Below are positions 27,057-36,494 of a DNA stretch of 36,670 nucleotides, piece by piece (positions within the stretch are counted from its first letter, which is position 1; every line of letters starts with the position of its first letter). The notes under the pieces were generated by a model. It was not told the DNA's origin, ran no database searches, and saw only the letters and a program-made list of their open reading frames with translations. Origin of the DNA: Prorocentrum cordatum (lineage: Eukaryota; Sar; Dinophyceae; Prorocentrales; Prorocentraceae); the NCBI GenBank assembly GCA_963575745.1, contig CAUYUJ010016295.1, positions 249,368 to 286,037 on the forward strand. The letters are read 5' to 3'. The position numbers were made by a program, and so were the translations under genes.

Positions 27057-27840
27057 ATAGCAGAGGAACAGCACACATTGTGACGTACTTTTTTGGGTCG
27101 CCACCTTTGTGCCCTGCTGTCGTCACGCTCGGCAGCCCGAGCACGAAGCGCAGCTAGCCTACCCAAACAGGCAGGAGGGAACCTGGGACGGGCGGGAGGC
27201 GACAGCGAACGCGCCAACCCACTCCCCGCTTGAACAGGGCCCCTTCTCCGCACAAGTGGCCCCAGCGTCGCGCTGGGGGTGAGGGTCTCTCGGCCAGCAG
27301 GACCCGCAGGGGCCCGACATCTTTGGCAGCCAGCGTATGCGGTCTCCTTTCTGGGCGCAGCGCCCGCACTGCAACCGAAAGAAAACAAAATTTCGGCTTC
27401 GTCTCCGATTGGAGTCGACGCGAGCACGTGACGATGGTCGGGGGCATTTTCGAGGAGCTCCTGTCCGGTCAACGCGCCTGGTAAGGACGGGTGCCCTCGT
27501 GTCTTTGCCTCGGCGTCCCGTCCGGCGCCGTTTTCACGCGTTTCGCCCGCCGCAGGACTTCGGCCTCCAAGGGTCTTGCGTCCTTGCCACATCGCCCTCA
27601 ATACGCGCTTTGACTGTGTCTGGGGCCGCCCGCCGACGTCACCTTCGTAAAAGCCAAAATCAGCTGCGACACGCGAAGCCCCGCAAGCTGGGCTCCAAGA
27701 GTGCCATCACTTTTGCTGCTCAGAAACCTTTTCTTCCTCGCGCGCGCATGGTCACTCTTCGGGAGCAAAGAAGGACCGTCGCAGCCGTGAACGTTACCGT
27801 TTCAAGCTTCTTGGTCGAGCTACTGACTGCTTCAGATCAG
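27057..27840. other. GC-rich stretch without a recognisable gene
   Basis: Long frames exist on both strands, but they are Arg/Pro/Ala-rich, lack any family signature and overlap each other, as expected by chance in GC-rich DNA. No promoter, RNA gene or repeat is evident. Confidence 0.4.
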
Positions 27841-28031
27841 CGGCGAGCGAAGGGGGGAAGTGAGAAGGAGAAGGCCTTTTCAGAAGGCGGCGGGACTTCT
27901 CAGAAGCCCTCGCGCGTTCTGAGAGGTTTTTGTCTCTCTGGAGAAGGCGTAGAAAACTGCTCAGAAGGCCAGGGGACTTCCGAGCCTTCTGAGAAGGCCT
28001 TCTCCTTCTCATTTCCCCCCCTCGCTCGCCG
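27841..28031. mobile_element. 191-bp foldback (MITE-like) element
   Basis: The left arm from 27841 (starting CGGCGAGCGAAGGGGGGAAG and running through an AGAAGGAGAAGGCC segment to about 27888) matches, with a few mismatches, the reverse complement of the right arm ending at 28031. The ~95-bp middle has short direct repeats (CAGAAGGC followed by GGGACTTC in both halves). No target duplication is clear; ATCAG occurs at 27836 and 28037 but is offset from the arm end. It is non-autonomous, with no coding. Confidence 0.75.
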
Positions 28032-28226
28032 CGCCAATCAGTATCGGCAGCAGAGGCTCGTGCTTGCATCAAAACGGCACACTTAGCTTCCACATCCGCT
28101 CTGTAGTTCGCTTGTCCGGTATACCGATCTGGGGTGTGGGGAGTCCTTGACCGCGTGCACGCGATGAGCAGGCGTGTAAACAGCTGGGGCATATTGATTT
28201 CTAGCCGTACGTTGCAACGCACCCCT

Positions 28227-28470
28227 TCAAAGGCCAGCGTACCGACAGTTGGAAACCAACTGGTTGGACGTGGAGTCATTGTGCAGCTTGACGGCGTTCA
28301 TGTAATCACTGTAGCGCGCCAGCTGGAACTGTTCTGCCGCTTGGCTGGTCTGAGGCGAACTTGGCCAGACGGTCCCTCGAGCATACGCCACTTGTTCCCC
28401 ATCCTCTCCCATGAATGTCCAAGAGTACGTCGCTCGAGAAAGTTCCTTGACCGAATGCTGTACACATGAA
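28227..28470 (-). pseudogene. RNase H-like remnant of the non-LTR element
   Basis: The - strand reads QTSQAAEQFQLARYSDYM and then VKLHNDST. This fits an RNase H fold with its helix Glu (AAEQF) and the Asp of the next strand (HNDS), as in the C-terminal domain of many LINE-like elements. It is short and broken at both ends. Confidence 0.5.
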
Positions 28471-29340
28471 CCATCTCCAGATACGCTCTATCCCGTCGTG
28501 CCGAACTCCTCCCACCTCATGGGTGACCCGTCCGACTCAAACAACTCTGGCTCGTGCTGGTCGCTCAAGGCCAGCCACGAGGGGTGCAAACATTTTAGCC
28601 CAACGAAGAATTCCTTGTCTCCGAGGGGCTCCTGGCAAAAAACGCTGGGGCCTTGACCTCGTTTCTGGCCTGCCTGACCTCTGGGTGCTGGCAGCACAAA
28701 CTCCTGTGAGACCCGCACATTGGGCAGAGCCCCGACCGTACATACCCAGACGCTTTGGCCCTGTCCTCGGACCAGTCGCCATCACAGAAGCACGAGCGCA
28801 CCAAACACTGCGCCTGAGCACTCGGCCCGATGTCTTCAGTCCTAGGACTCGTGATGCTCTGCGTGGGCCGACACAAACTCTGCCCCCCTCCCACTCCATC
28901 CCAGCTTGGCCGCCAACTGTCTTTCATGATACCCCTGGACCCCGAGAGAAAGGAGATGGTTGCTCATCGAGGGGTATTTGTGCAGTGGGCTGAGTTCGAC
29001 ACCTCTGTGATTGATCTCATCGAGGGGGGGACGCAGCTCTCCACCCTGTCCTCTGGAGATCCAGAAGCAGCCCACTGCTCGGTCCCTTGCTTCTGGCCCA
29101 ATCCAGTCCTGTCCTCGGCACCGCCCTCCACATGCTCGTTAGTTCTGACAGGCTGCAGGGACCCAAGCCCAGGCTGGGTGGTAGTGTACCAGACAGCGCA
29201 AACCCACGCCACGGCTGCCGCCACCATGCTCCTCCAGATGGGTCCTCCAAGCAAAGCCATCTTAGCCCTGGTCGACACCCCCACATGAGACGGCGACTGA
29301 AAGGAAAGCAGCACAGCTTTCATTTTCGTCCTGTTATTCC
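28471..29340 (-). pseudogene. Eroded C-terminal region of the non-LTR element, unrecognised
   Basis: Several short - strand frames (for example LLGGPIWRSMVAAAVAWVC near 29.2 kb) have the composition of the rest of this element but no motif I can name. They link the post-RT segment with the RNase H-like remnant. Confidence 0.35.
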
Positions 29341-29342
29341 TG

Positions 29343-29660
29343 TCACTGTATCGCCGAAGTAGACCGCCGGCTTAAGCCCAGCCGTGTAAATTTTTGGAGT
29401 CCGAGCTTCTTCCTTAGGTAAGGGCTCATTCGATTCTTGAGCGTCTTCTGTTGCTCAATCATGTCAGCCATCCTGACTTTCCTGTTGGCCGTGGCTTCCT
29501 TGCCAGATCGCTGGCCCCCAGGGGCCAGGTCCACGCCCAGGGGAACCACATCGTACTCATCCGTCTCGCCATAATTCTGAGAGCCGCTGCCCAGCACCCT
29601 TGGAGACATCCAAAAGAGCACACCAACAAGTCATGAGCTTGTCTCTGGCCAGGCCCACGC
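29343..29660 (-). pseudogene. Post-RT segment of the non-LTR element
   Basis: DVVPLGVDLAPGGQR followed by a basic helix-like stretch (KVRMADMIEQQKTLK) resembles the segment that follows the reverse transcriptase palm in dinoflagellate LINE-like proteins (a LGVD motif and then Arg-rich helices). It is separated from the RT by a frame change. Confidence 0.45.
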
Positions 29661-29797
29661 CTATCAGGAGGGGGCAAAACACACATACAATGAATCGTCA
29701 GACCCCCGGAACATATGGGAAACTATGGGAAGTGAGGGGGAAGACGAAAATCCTGAAAATCTTGAAAAATATAGGGAATCCTTGAATTTGTGTATAT

Positions 29798-30229
29798 TTA
29801 TTTGTGTGTCCCTGGGCCCCTCCAACCTAGCTCATCCGGAGAAACATAAAAAATGTCCACAGCTTGCATCACCGAGGATCTGCACAAATTCTGAAGGCTT
29901 GCCATACGCACCGACGGTGTTATATCATCGATGTACGAGGCTGGGTCCACCTCAGGATTGTTTCTAACGAAGCCGTCGAACGGCTCTAAGGCAGAAGCTC
30001 GCATACTGATTTTGTTGGAACACGCCCCTGCGTGGGGCCCGCAGGTGGCGTAGAGCGGCGCCAACGCATGGTCCGTACCGAGCCCTAGTATCCGAGGGCC
30101 ACTCCCAAACTTGTATTGCACCTCAATGACCACTGGGTTGAGTCTCGCAGCCAGAAAACGATCACGACAAGTGGCCAGTGTAAAGCTTTCGTAGTACTTG
30201 GGCCGTCCTAAGAGAAGCCCCCGTGACAC
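29798..30229 (-). pseudogene. Non-LTR reverse transcriptase, palm with YIDD
   Basis: The - strand reads KYYESFTLATCRDRFLAAR, then ALEPFDGFVRNNPEV and SYIDDITPS. YIDD is the catalytic Asp pair of the reverse transcriptase palm, with the LEPFD-x-FV block before it as in dinoflagellate LINE-like enzymes. The region for the first catalytic Asp reads GLLLGRPKYY, where a LLLD-like motif is expected, so an Asp appears lost. It is isolated by frame changes on both sides and clearly not functional. Confidence 0.7.
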
Positions 30230-30455
30230 CCCCTTGGGCCACCTTGGCCGCAGCTTTCACCGCTTGGTTCCACATGCTTCCTTCCGCCGACTTCCCAGCC
30301 CCGAAGGCCCAGTACCTCCTGGTGTGCCTGTCCACCAAAGTCAGTGAGCATGGGCCGAACATGTTTTCCCACGACGGCACGAGGAGCCGAGCACGCAGCA
30401 CCAGTCTCAGCCCTCCCTTGGGCTTCTCGAGAGGGGGAAACAGCATCCAGTACAA
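30162..30455 (-). pseudogene. Non-LTR reverse transcriptase, fingers region
   Basis: PPLEKPKGGLRLVLRARLLV is the lysine-pro-rich start of the fingers, followed by FGAGKSAEGSMWNQAVKAAA, both typical of the region before the palm in these elements. It overlaps the palm fragment in another frame, so a frame change lies at about 30180-30230. Confidence 0.6.
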
Positions 30456-30472
30456 CGCCTTAGGGAAGGCTC

Positions 30473-31130
30473 CTATCTTCTCGACCGTCTGAAGCAGGCA
30501 AGCAAGGGCCTCGAGGCAACTGTCTCACAGGGAGCCATACTGCCGCACACGAGCCCTGTCGAGACTCTGGGCAGGACGTTGACTAAATGTTTTGCTGGCT
30601 CTCCTGCTTTCTTGGGGGGGGTCAGCCTCTCCAGGCAATTCCTCTCCAGAACCTCCATGGCCTCGGGCATCCTGGAAGCCTTCAGTTCAAACCTGACACG
30701 TGGGCCTCATTGGCGAGCAACTTACGCGTGTCAGCAGTGAAGATCCCAGGAGCCTTTTCGATGACCCTGGAGGCCCACTTGGCCTGAAACCTCGCGAGCT
30801 TGAGCGGCCTACGAGCCAGACCCGACAGCGTCTCCGTCTGCCACTGGTCCCAGCTCTCCTTAGTTTTAAGTTGGGCGTGTCCCCCTACAGGGGGATTTTC
30901 GACGAAAAATAAAAAATACCCCCAACATACCCCCCAAAGGTCAACACATACTCAAAACATAGTCCCCAGACTATCTTTGTGGGGTGTTTTGTTTTATTCT
31001 TCGTCGAAAACCCCCCCCTGTAGGGGGACAGGCCCGACTTGGCCTTAGTTTGATGGCTCAGGCCAGCCCTGGCCTCCTGGAGAGTCGGCCTCCCCATCGC
31101 ATCGAGCGCCTGGCGTGCAGGCCTCGCTCC
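30473..31130 (-). pseudogene. Pre-RT region of the non-LTR element, split by a MITE
   Basis: The - strand frame with WASRVIEKAPGIF and QTETLSGLARRPL lies on one side of the foldback element at 30867-31042, and GRPTLQEARAGLSHQT on the other. Ignoring the insertion and one copy of its 9-bp duplication, the two parts line up in the same frame, which shows that the insertion hit a pre-existing coding sequence. A stop and a shift lie at about 30690. Confidence 0.6.
30867..31042. mobile_element. 176-bp MITE with terminal inverted repeats and 9-bp target duplication
   Basis: Terminal repeats of about 38 bases (left part AAGTTGGGCGTGTCCCCCTA, with the right end complementary apart from a few mismatches and a 3-base gap) enclose AT-rich non-coding DNA. 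CCTTAGTTT occurs at 30858-30866 and again at 31043-31051, directly abutting both ends. A 9-bp duplication is typical of Mutator-like elements, so a Mutator-type source transposase is likely. Each arm also contains an inner palindrome, CCCCCTACAGGGGG. Confidence 0.85.
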
Positions 31131-31200
31131 AGCCAGGGAGAGGTCGAGCGCAACGGGCCATCACTGACACGGTCCTCGTGCAGCATGCGTGGGGGGCCGT

Positions 31201-31337
31201 GTGCGAGCCCTGCCCCCCTACCCCCCACGATTTCTGAGGGGGGGGGGGGTTCGCTTCGCTGGGGAGCTCCCGAGCGAAGTGACCCCCCCCCCCTCCCCCT
31301 CCAGATCTCGCGGGGGGTAGGGGGGCAGGGCTCGCAC
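31201..31337. mobile_element. 137-bp GC-rich foldback element
   Basis: GTGCGAGCCCTGCCCCCCTA at 31201 is complementary to the end at 31337; 26 bases are perfectly paired, then pairing continues with G/C-run differences through TCGCTTCGCT to a small central loop. No clean target duplication; CCACGC-like sequence occurs on both sides but differs by an indel. Confidence 0.75.
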
Positions 31338-31670
31338 GTGGCAGCGTGGCGAGGAGGCAGCGCGTCGTTGTCGAGGCTAAGGCGGCGGGCGACGCGGCCG
31401 AGAGCAGCGACGATGGCAGGATGCCCCCCGCCGAGGGTCGTGCTGCACGGGCGCGCAGGCCTTTTCCCCCCCCCAGCAGAGGCGCTCGCGGCCCCCGAGG
31501 ACCGCAGCGAGAGCGCCCCGCCTCCCACCAGCTTCTGCCGCAGCTCGCACGGGTGGGCTGCCGCTTCTAGCTCAGAGCCGTCGACCGCGCCGCGGTTCTC
31601 GTGAGCCCTGACGCCAGTCTGCCGGCGGTCCCTGAGGTTCTCTTCTGGAGCCAGATCCACCTGGAAGCCG
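31338..31670 (-). pseudogene. Spacer region of the non-LTR element
   Basis: The - strand frame with RQKLVGGGALSLRSS and VARRLSLDNDALPP is Ala/Arg/Gly-rich without a named domain. It is bounded by two foldback insertions. Confidence 0.35.
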
Positions 31671-31839
31671 GGCGAGGGCTGGCAAATCCGTGGCTGCCAA
31701 AACGATGCTCCTAGATGAAGAAACACGGATTCCCGGAATAAAACTCAGCGCGCTAAATAGTAAACGGGTTGCTTCCCGGAATAAAAACATTTTTTCCCAG
31801 AGTTCCATTTTAGCAGCCACGGGTTTGCCAGCCTTCGCC
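31671..31839. mobile_element. ~170-bp foldback element
   Basis: GGCGAGGGCTGGCAAATCCG (31671) through GTGGCTGCCAAAA pairs with the complement ending at 31839 over about 31 bases with four mismatches; weaker pairing continues inward (CCCGGAATAAAA in both halves). Pairing may extend a few bases outward (GAAGCC/GGCTTC). It is non-coding. Confidence 0.7.
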
Positions 31840-31850
31840 TGGCTTCTGAT

Positions 31851-32240
31851 CTACCCCTCCCAGATGAGCACCTGATCCTCTGACTTCTTTCCAGCGGGTG
31901 TGAGCACCGAGGTCCACGTGGCAGCGAGGGGGGGCCCTTTTGAGGCCCCTCTTGCCGATGGGCGTGTACGACTTGCCTCCAGCTGAACCTCCACGACATC
32001 AGCGAAACATTCCCAAGCCTCCGAGGGTAACCCCCACGCGTACCTGACCGAGTCCCTGCTGGCCGCTCTGTTGGCCTCCTCAGCCAGGGCCCTCACGTGG
32101 CTCCAGTCAGGGGGCGGGGGAGAATGTTCAAAAGGGTGCTCCGTGGGTAACTCTTGTGGGTTTGGTACACAACTTGCTTTAGCCTGCTCGCTCCTGGACA
32201 AATCTTGAGCTGCACTGATCGACGCGGCCTCCTCGCCCAC
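31851..32240 (-). pseudogene. Endonuclease-RT connecting region of the non-LTR element
   Basis: The - strand frame contains HVRALAEEANRAASRDSV, WECFADVVEVQLEASR and TSVLTPAGKKS. It is helical and charged, placed between the endonuclease remnant and the reverse transcriptase as in full-length dinoflagellate LINE-like ORF2 proteins. Confidence 0.5.
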
Positions 32241-32514
32241 ATGGTCATCGTCTTAGTACAGCCCACGAGTTCGGTGAATGCAGGCGAAGCAACGAACAAA
32301 TCAATGGACCAACTGGCCTGTGCCGCCATATTTGTCTCCACATGTGGCACATCATAATCATGTCAGCTCTCCTCCAGAGACCCGACATCTCAATGACATC
32401 AGCCCCCAGATCCCAGTCGACACCCATAACGGCGAGGTGTCTCCCTTGAAGGATCTCCAGAGAAACAACAGAGGTGGACATGAGAAGGAGCAGAGAGGGA
32501 GCATTGTGGGACAA
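32093..32514 (-). pseudogene. Endonuclease/exonuclease/phosphatase-like remnant
   Basis: Two - strand frames. One reads LQGRHLAVMGVDWDLGADVI, placed like the G-D-x-N motif of apurinic-type LINE endonucleases (Asp partly preserved). The other reads SWSIDLFVASPAFTELV, the I-D-Y/F-x-x-x-S motif near the end of that fold. A frame change separates them and the final S-D-H motif is not visible. The intact enzyme nicks the target for priming; this copy is dead. Confidence 0.5.
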
Positions 32515-32630
32515 TTAATGGAACAGAGAAGGGAAAGGGAGGGAAACGAAGAGGACAAGAGAGGGAAAAGAGAGGGACATGAGTGGGGAAAGGGGGGGAC
32601 ATGAGTGGGGAAAGGGGGGGGAACCCATCA
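32458..32630 (+). repeat. Purine-rich GAGAGGGAAC minisatellite, locus 2
   Basis: Units such as GAGAGGGA(A)CA, ending in two nearly identical GGGGACATGAGTGGGGAAAG copies at about 32588 and 32607. Same unit family and strand as 26880-27056. Confidence 0.75.
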
Positions 32631-33110
32631 TTTGTCTCAACTTAGTAGCGATTATCCGGCACTCGCCTGGTAAGCGTTTTGCATGCTCCACCTGTCTCGG
32701 TGGCAAAGGTCTAATTTTTCTTCGACGCATTCAGCAGGCCTTCATTGCCAAAGCAATACGGGCGTCTGTGCCTGTCTGCCTTCTTTTGAACAGTCTTTGC
32801 CGACTCATCTTCCAGATTGCTGGCGGCACTTCACCATTCTGAGGCACGAGTGCTACTTTGCACGGTAACCAAAGTCGAACCACGTCACCGATCGATCGTC
32901 GTCACCACCACTGCCGCCGATGCCGCTCGCCACGACTGCCCGTGCGCCCAGGCCACCTCGCGCGCTCGTGCGCACACCCTGCCGGACAGCAGACGGGCCC
33001 CGGCAGACGGGCGCGCGCTCCGGCCGCGCGCTCTCCTGGAGGCTTGTGCGTTTCCAGGGCGCGGACCGGCCAGGCGATCCTTGGGAGCTGGTCGGGAGCT
33101 CGGGGTGATG
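32631..33110. other. No recognisable gene
   Basis: Mixed sequence between the purine minisatellite and the (GAC)n tract. Frames on both strands are short or Arg/Ala-rich. It could include the eroded 5' part of the non-LTR element. Confidence 0.3.
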
Positions 33111-33241
33111 GACGACGGACGACGACGGCCGACGGCCGACGGCGACGACGATGGGGACGACGACGACGATGGCGGCGGTGGCGACGGTGACGACGACAAC
33201 GGCGATCACCGACGAACGATAGCCGACGACGACCACGAGGA

Positions 33242-33293
<52 letters not shown>

Positions 33294-33314
33294 AACGACG
33301 AAGACAACGGTGCT

Positions 33315-33406
<92 letters not shown>

Positions 33407-33410
33407 TACA
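33111..33410 (+). repeat. (GAC)n / (GGC GAC)n trinucleotide tract
   Basis: Imperfect GAC, GGC and GAT triplets from 33111, with a (GGCGAC)n block near 33250-33295 and a pure (GAC)n run of about 30 triplets from 33319. Poly-Asp and poly-Val frames are repeat by-products. Confidence 0.95.
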
Positions 33411-33464
33411 TAATGCTACACCCGACATGCTAGGGTTGTGAGATTTTGAGAGGGGACCGTGAGG

Positions 33465-33590
33465 TAACGCCACTCGGGACACTTCGGCCCTGGCGGCCGC
33501 GGCATGCAGAGCTGGCGGGGCAGGGGTCTCAAGGACCACTAGGGATACTTTGAGCCTGGCCGCTGCGGTGTGGTGCAGGGCTTGCGAGTG
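33465..33590 (+). repeat. Diverged tandem pair of ~65 bases
   Basis: CCACTCGGGACACTTCGGCC at about 33471 and CCACTAGGGATACTTTGAGC at about 33536 start two alignable copies sharing the following GGC-GCCGC and GCAG-GC-TG-CG features. Confidence 0.6.
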
Positions 33591-33609
33591 AGTCTTCCTG
33601 CTTCTCCCG

Positions 33610-34575
33610 CCCCTCTCCCACATTGCCTTCTCCTCCCTATTCCGTCGCACTCTGGAGCACTCCGCTCCATTCTTCCACACTCCGTCGTACTGCTCGGCGC
33701 TCCTCCCAATTCTTCGGGACTCCTCCCTCCGTCTTATTCTTCGGCGCTCATCCCCAGTCTTCGGGACTCCTCCCCACTCCATCGCACTCCTCAGCACTCT
33801 ACCCCATTCCTCCCCACTCTTCGGGACTCCTCCCCGGCCTCCTCCCCAGTCCATCGCACTCCTCGGCACTCCTCCCGATTCCTCCAGACTTCCACCCACA
33901 CCTCACTCCTCGGCAGTCTTTCTCACTCGTCCAGACTCCTCCTCATTCCATCGCACCGCTTCGCGCTCCTCCCAACTCTTCCGCATTCCATCGCACTCCC
34001 CGGCACTCCTCCCCACTCCTTCAGACTCCTCCCTACGTCTCACTCTTCAGTACTCCTCTCTACTCCTCGGGACTCTTCCGTACTCCATCGCACTCCTCAG
34101 AACTCCAACCCGTTCCTCCCTAGATCTCGGCCGCCCTTCTCCCCATTCCTCCGGACTCCTCCCCACTCCATCGCTATCCTCGGTGCTCCTCCCGACTCCT
34201 CCCGACTCCATCGCGCTCCTCGGCGCTCCTCCCCTCTCTTCCAGACTCCACCCTCCATCTCATTCCTCGGCACTCCTCTGGACTCCTCCCCACTCCTCGG
34301 GATTCCTTCCCACTTCCCATTCCTCCCCACTCCATCGCACTTCTCCGCACTCCTCCGCACTCCTCCGCACTCCTCCAGAGTCCTCTCTACTGTACTCTAT
34401 CGCAGCCATCGGCGCTCCTCCTCATTCCTCAGGACTCCTCCCTGTTCCATCACACTTGTCGGCGCTCCTCCCCGCTCCTCAGGACTCCTCCCTCATTCCA
34501 CCTCCATCGCACTCCTCTGCGCTCCTCCCCATTTCTCTGGACTTCTCCCCACTTTATCGCACTCCGCGGTGCCCC
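33610..34575 (+). repeat. ~10-bp ACTCCTCNNC minisatellite, ~95 copies
   Basis: Units such as ACTCCTCCCC, ACTCCATCGC, ACTCCTCGGC and ACTCTTCGGG follow each other for almost 1 kb. Because 10 is not a multiple of 3, all three + frames read the same Ser/Leu/Pro/His-rich peptide style. The 361-codon frame (33570-34655) is most simply a by-product. Confidence 0.85.
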
Positions 34576-34659
34576 CTGTCCCCTCCCCCCTCCTTAAGAT
34601 TGGCCGACACAGCGGAGCCGGCAGAGGGAGAGCCCACCCAGCGACCTTGCATTGAGGGT

Positions 34660-34870
34660 GCCCCCCCTAGAACCCCCCTCTTTAATGTTGTCGTTGAGTA
34701 AACCCACAGAGGACGGTACGCCGCAGCAACATTGAAGAGGGGTTTAATGGGCCTCTGCTGGTGGGCTCCGTGGCGTCCGCTCCTTGCAATGCTCTGTGCG
34801 GCGGCAGGGGGAGGCCAGGTCACTACCCAATGGCCGTGCCAATTAACATTGAGGAGGGCGGTCACGGGGT
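34660..34870. repeat. Inverted and direct copies of an AACATTGARGAGGG motif
   Basis: AACCCCCCTCTTTAATGTTG (34674) is complementary to CAACATTGAAGAGGGGTTTA (34728-34747) with one mismatch and a one-base gap. A further direct copy, AACATTGAGGAGGG, is at about 34847. This may be a small foldback element; ends are not defined. Confidence 0.5.
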
Positions 34871-34978
34871 CTCAGGCTTGCAACTCCTGCCCTGTGCACC
34901 GTGGCGCGCTTGAAGTCGACCTCGCGTTGAACCAGTGGCCGCGTCCACCCCCAGAGGCCCTGACCCTCACCCCCCAGC

Positions 34979-35186
34979 CAGCGAGGCAGCCGACGAGGCG
35001 GTCCCACGAGGGAGCTAACGCGTCAGCCAACGAGGCAGCAGACGAGGCAGCAGACGAGGCAATCACCGAGGCACTCCACGAGGCAGCTCGTGAGCCAGCC
35101 GAGGCAGCCAATGAGGCAGCCAACGCGGCAGCCAACGAGGCGGCGAACAAGGCGGCCGACCAGACCACCGACGAGGTAGCCAGCAT
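34979..35186 (+). repeat. 12-bp GAGGCAGCCAAC minisatellite, coding-compatible
   Basis: About 17 units of GAGGCAGC(C/A)(A/G)AC. The 12-bp period keeps one frame open as Glu-Ala-Ala-Asn/Asp repeats within a 173-codon + frame (34732-35253). There is no signal of a real gene around it. Confidence 0.7.
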
Positions 35187-35744
35187 GGGTCAGCATTGCC
35201 TGGCGGCGCCCTGGCTGCAAAACAACCCAGCTCCGTGGCGACTTAATTTGTGAGTTCAGTCGTTCCCAGACTGGTGCGTACGGCGTGGAAATCATTAAAC
35301 TCCCGAGTTAAGTCGGCCCGAGGCTGATGCATCCGCCTGCCTGGCGGTGACTTCATCCGCTAGTTCAGTCTTCCGCGGGCAGTCGATTGCTCCGTGGCCG
35401 GGGCGAGTTAACCCGTGAGTGCTGTCTTGAAGAACGCCGTGGTTTCGAGTTCTTCTAATTATATAACCAACAGTCGAACACGTGCAGCGGCTTCTCGCGT
35501 CGAGGACGGCTCATTACCAAAAGGTGTTTCTCGCTAGGTTTTTTATTATCATCACGGCCCTCGACTTTCATTCCATCAGGAATAAATTCGCCAGCGTGGG
35601 CTCCAAACTGTGTGTATCTAGCAAAGCATGTTGTGCAACTTATGTTGAGCAAGGTATGTGGTGTTCCTTACGCATTGAATTATACGATGTGCACAAATTA
35701 TTTCATCGCTTCGCTCATTCCGCCGGCCCTCGAGCGCTCTATGG
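35187..35744. other. No recognisable feature
   Basis: Contains a few scattered GAGTTAAGTC/GAGTTCAGTC-like words near 35250-35420, but no gene, RNA or clear repeat array. Confidence 0.35.
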
Positions 35745-35915
35745 GGCCTCTTTGAAGCCTCTTGGGGGCCTCTTTGGGGCCTCCTAGGGGCCTCTTGGGG
35801 GCCTCTTGCCTCTTGGGGGCCTCTTGGGGGTCTCTTGGGGCTCCTTGGCGGCGTCCTGGGGCCCCCTTGGGCCTCTTGGGGGGCTCTTGGGGGCCTCTTG
35901 GGGCGGGGTAGTCGA
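35745..35915 (+). repeat. GGCCTCTTGGG minisatellite
   Basis: About a dozen copies of GGGGCCTCTTGG, with variants of 11-15 bases. Its reverse complement resembles the AGGAGGCCCC unit at 22080-22215, so the two loci are related in opposite orientation. Confidence 0.8.
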
Positions 35916-36434
35916 GTGCACCCCCCTCGGAGGCCACAATCCTCGTGAGGGGTGTCGAAAAATGCCTTCAAAACCATCTCTGAGTAGACCTTCCCGGGCT
36001 GCGGTCGGGGTACTTTTCGCTGGGGGACCCCCAGGGGCCGCCCCGCGCGCGCGAACTACCAAACTCGCCCTTCGGACGGCCGCCATAACTTGAAAATTGG
36101 AGGTGGGGGGGGGGCGTCGAAAATTGCATTTTTGATTTTTTGGGCGTTTCGGGAAAGGCCTATTGATGCGGTTCTGGATGTCGCAAAACCTATACAATGG
36201 TATCGGTTCTACCACGTGAACAACGTCGGGTTTCTTTTTTTTTCGACGCGTAAAACTGCGCCGAAAAACCAAGTTGTCGCGCCGCGGGCCGTAGCCCATA
36301 CCGATTCCAGCGGCGAAACCGAAACGCCAAATCTGGTACATTTCGCGCGAGATGACTTCGGGAACCTTGATTGGGGAACATCTTCCAATTATGTTTAGCG
36401 CGTGTTGCCGTTTACATAACCAGACAATGTCGAT
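35916..36434. other. Unassigned non-repetitive stretch
   Basis: No gene family recognised. The frame 36090-36398 (+) and its overlapping - strand frame lack motifs. The sequence is less biased than its surroundings and might be part of another interspersed repeat whose other copies are outside the window. Confidence 0.3.
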
Positions 36435-36483
36435 GGAAGCGCATGTTGGCATCATGTAGTACATGATGCCAACATGCGTTTCC
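36435..36483. repeat. 24-bp-stem palindrome with one-base loop
   Basis: 36440-36458 is perfectly complementary to 36460-36478 around a single G at 36459; after one G/T pair, GGAA pairs with TTCC, taking the stem to 36435-36483. It has the form of a cruciform-capable inverted repeat. Confidence 0.95.
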
Positions 36484-36494
36484 TGTGCATGATG

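Larger units (their letters stand above)
28200..32520 (-). mobile_element. Decayed non-LTR retrotransposon (EN-RT-RNase H order)
   Basis: Read on the - strand from high to low coordinates: endonuclease-like motifs (32.5-32.2 kb), an unassigned spacer (32.2-30.7 kb), reverse transcriptase (30.5-29.8 kb), a post-RT segment (29.6-29.3 kb) and an RNase H-like fragment (28.5-28.2 kb). Frames change often. I recognise the style of its sequence from abundant dinoflagellate LINE-like elements. Three foldback elements interrupt it at 30867, 31201 and 31671. Boundaries are approximate; no poly(A) tail or flanking duplication was found. Confidence 0.7.

Noticed and set aside
26711-28086. Overlapping 296-codon (-) and 249-codon (+) frames
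   Set aside because: Arg/Pro/Ala-rich, mutually overlapping and including repeat and foldback sequence; no motif. Taken as chance frames in GC-rich DNA.
30984-31726. Long + and - frames across 31.0-31.7 kb as a novel gene
   Set aside because: Explained by the foldback elements and eroded LINE spacer; the frames run straight through the inverted repeats.
32853-33899. 348-codon - strand frame with poly-Val
   Set aside because: It consists of the reverse complement of (GAC)n and the ACTCC minisatellite, with no family signature.
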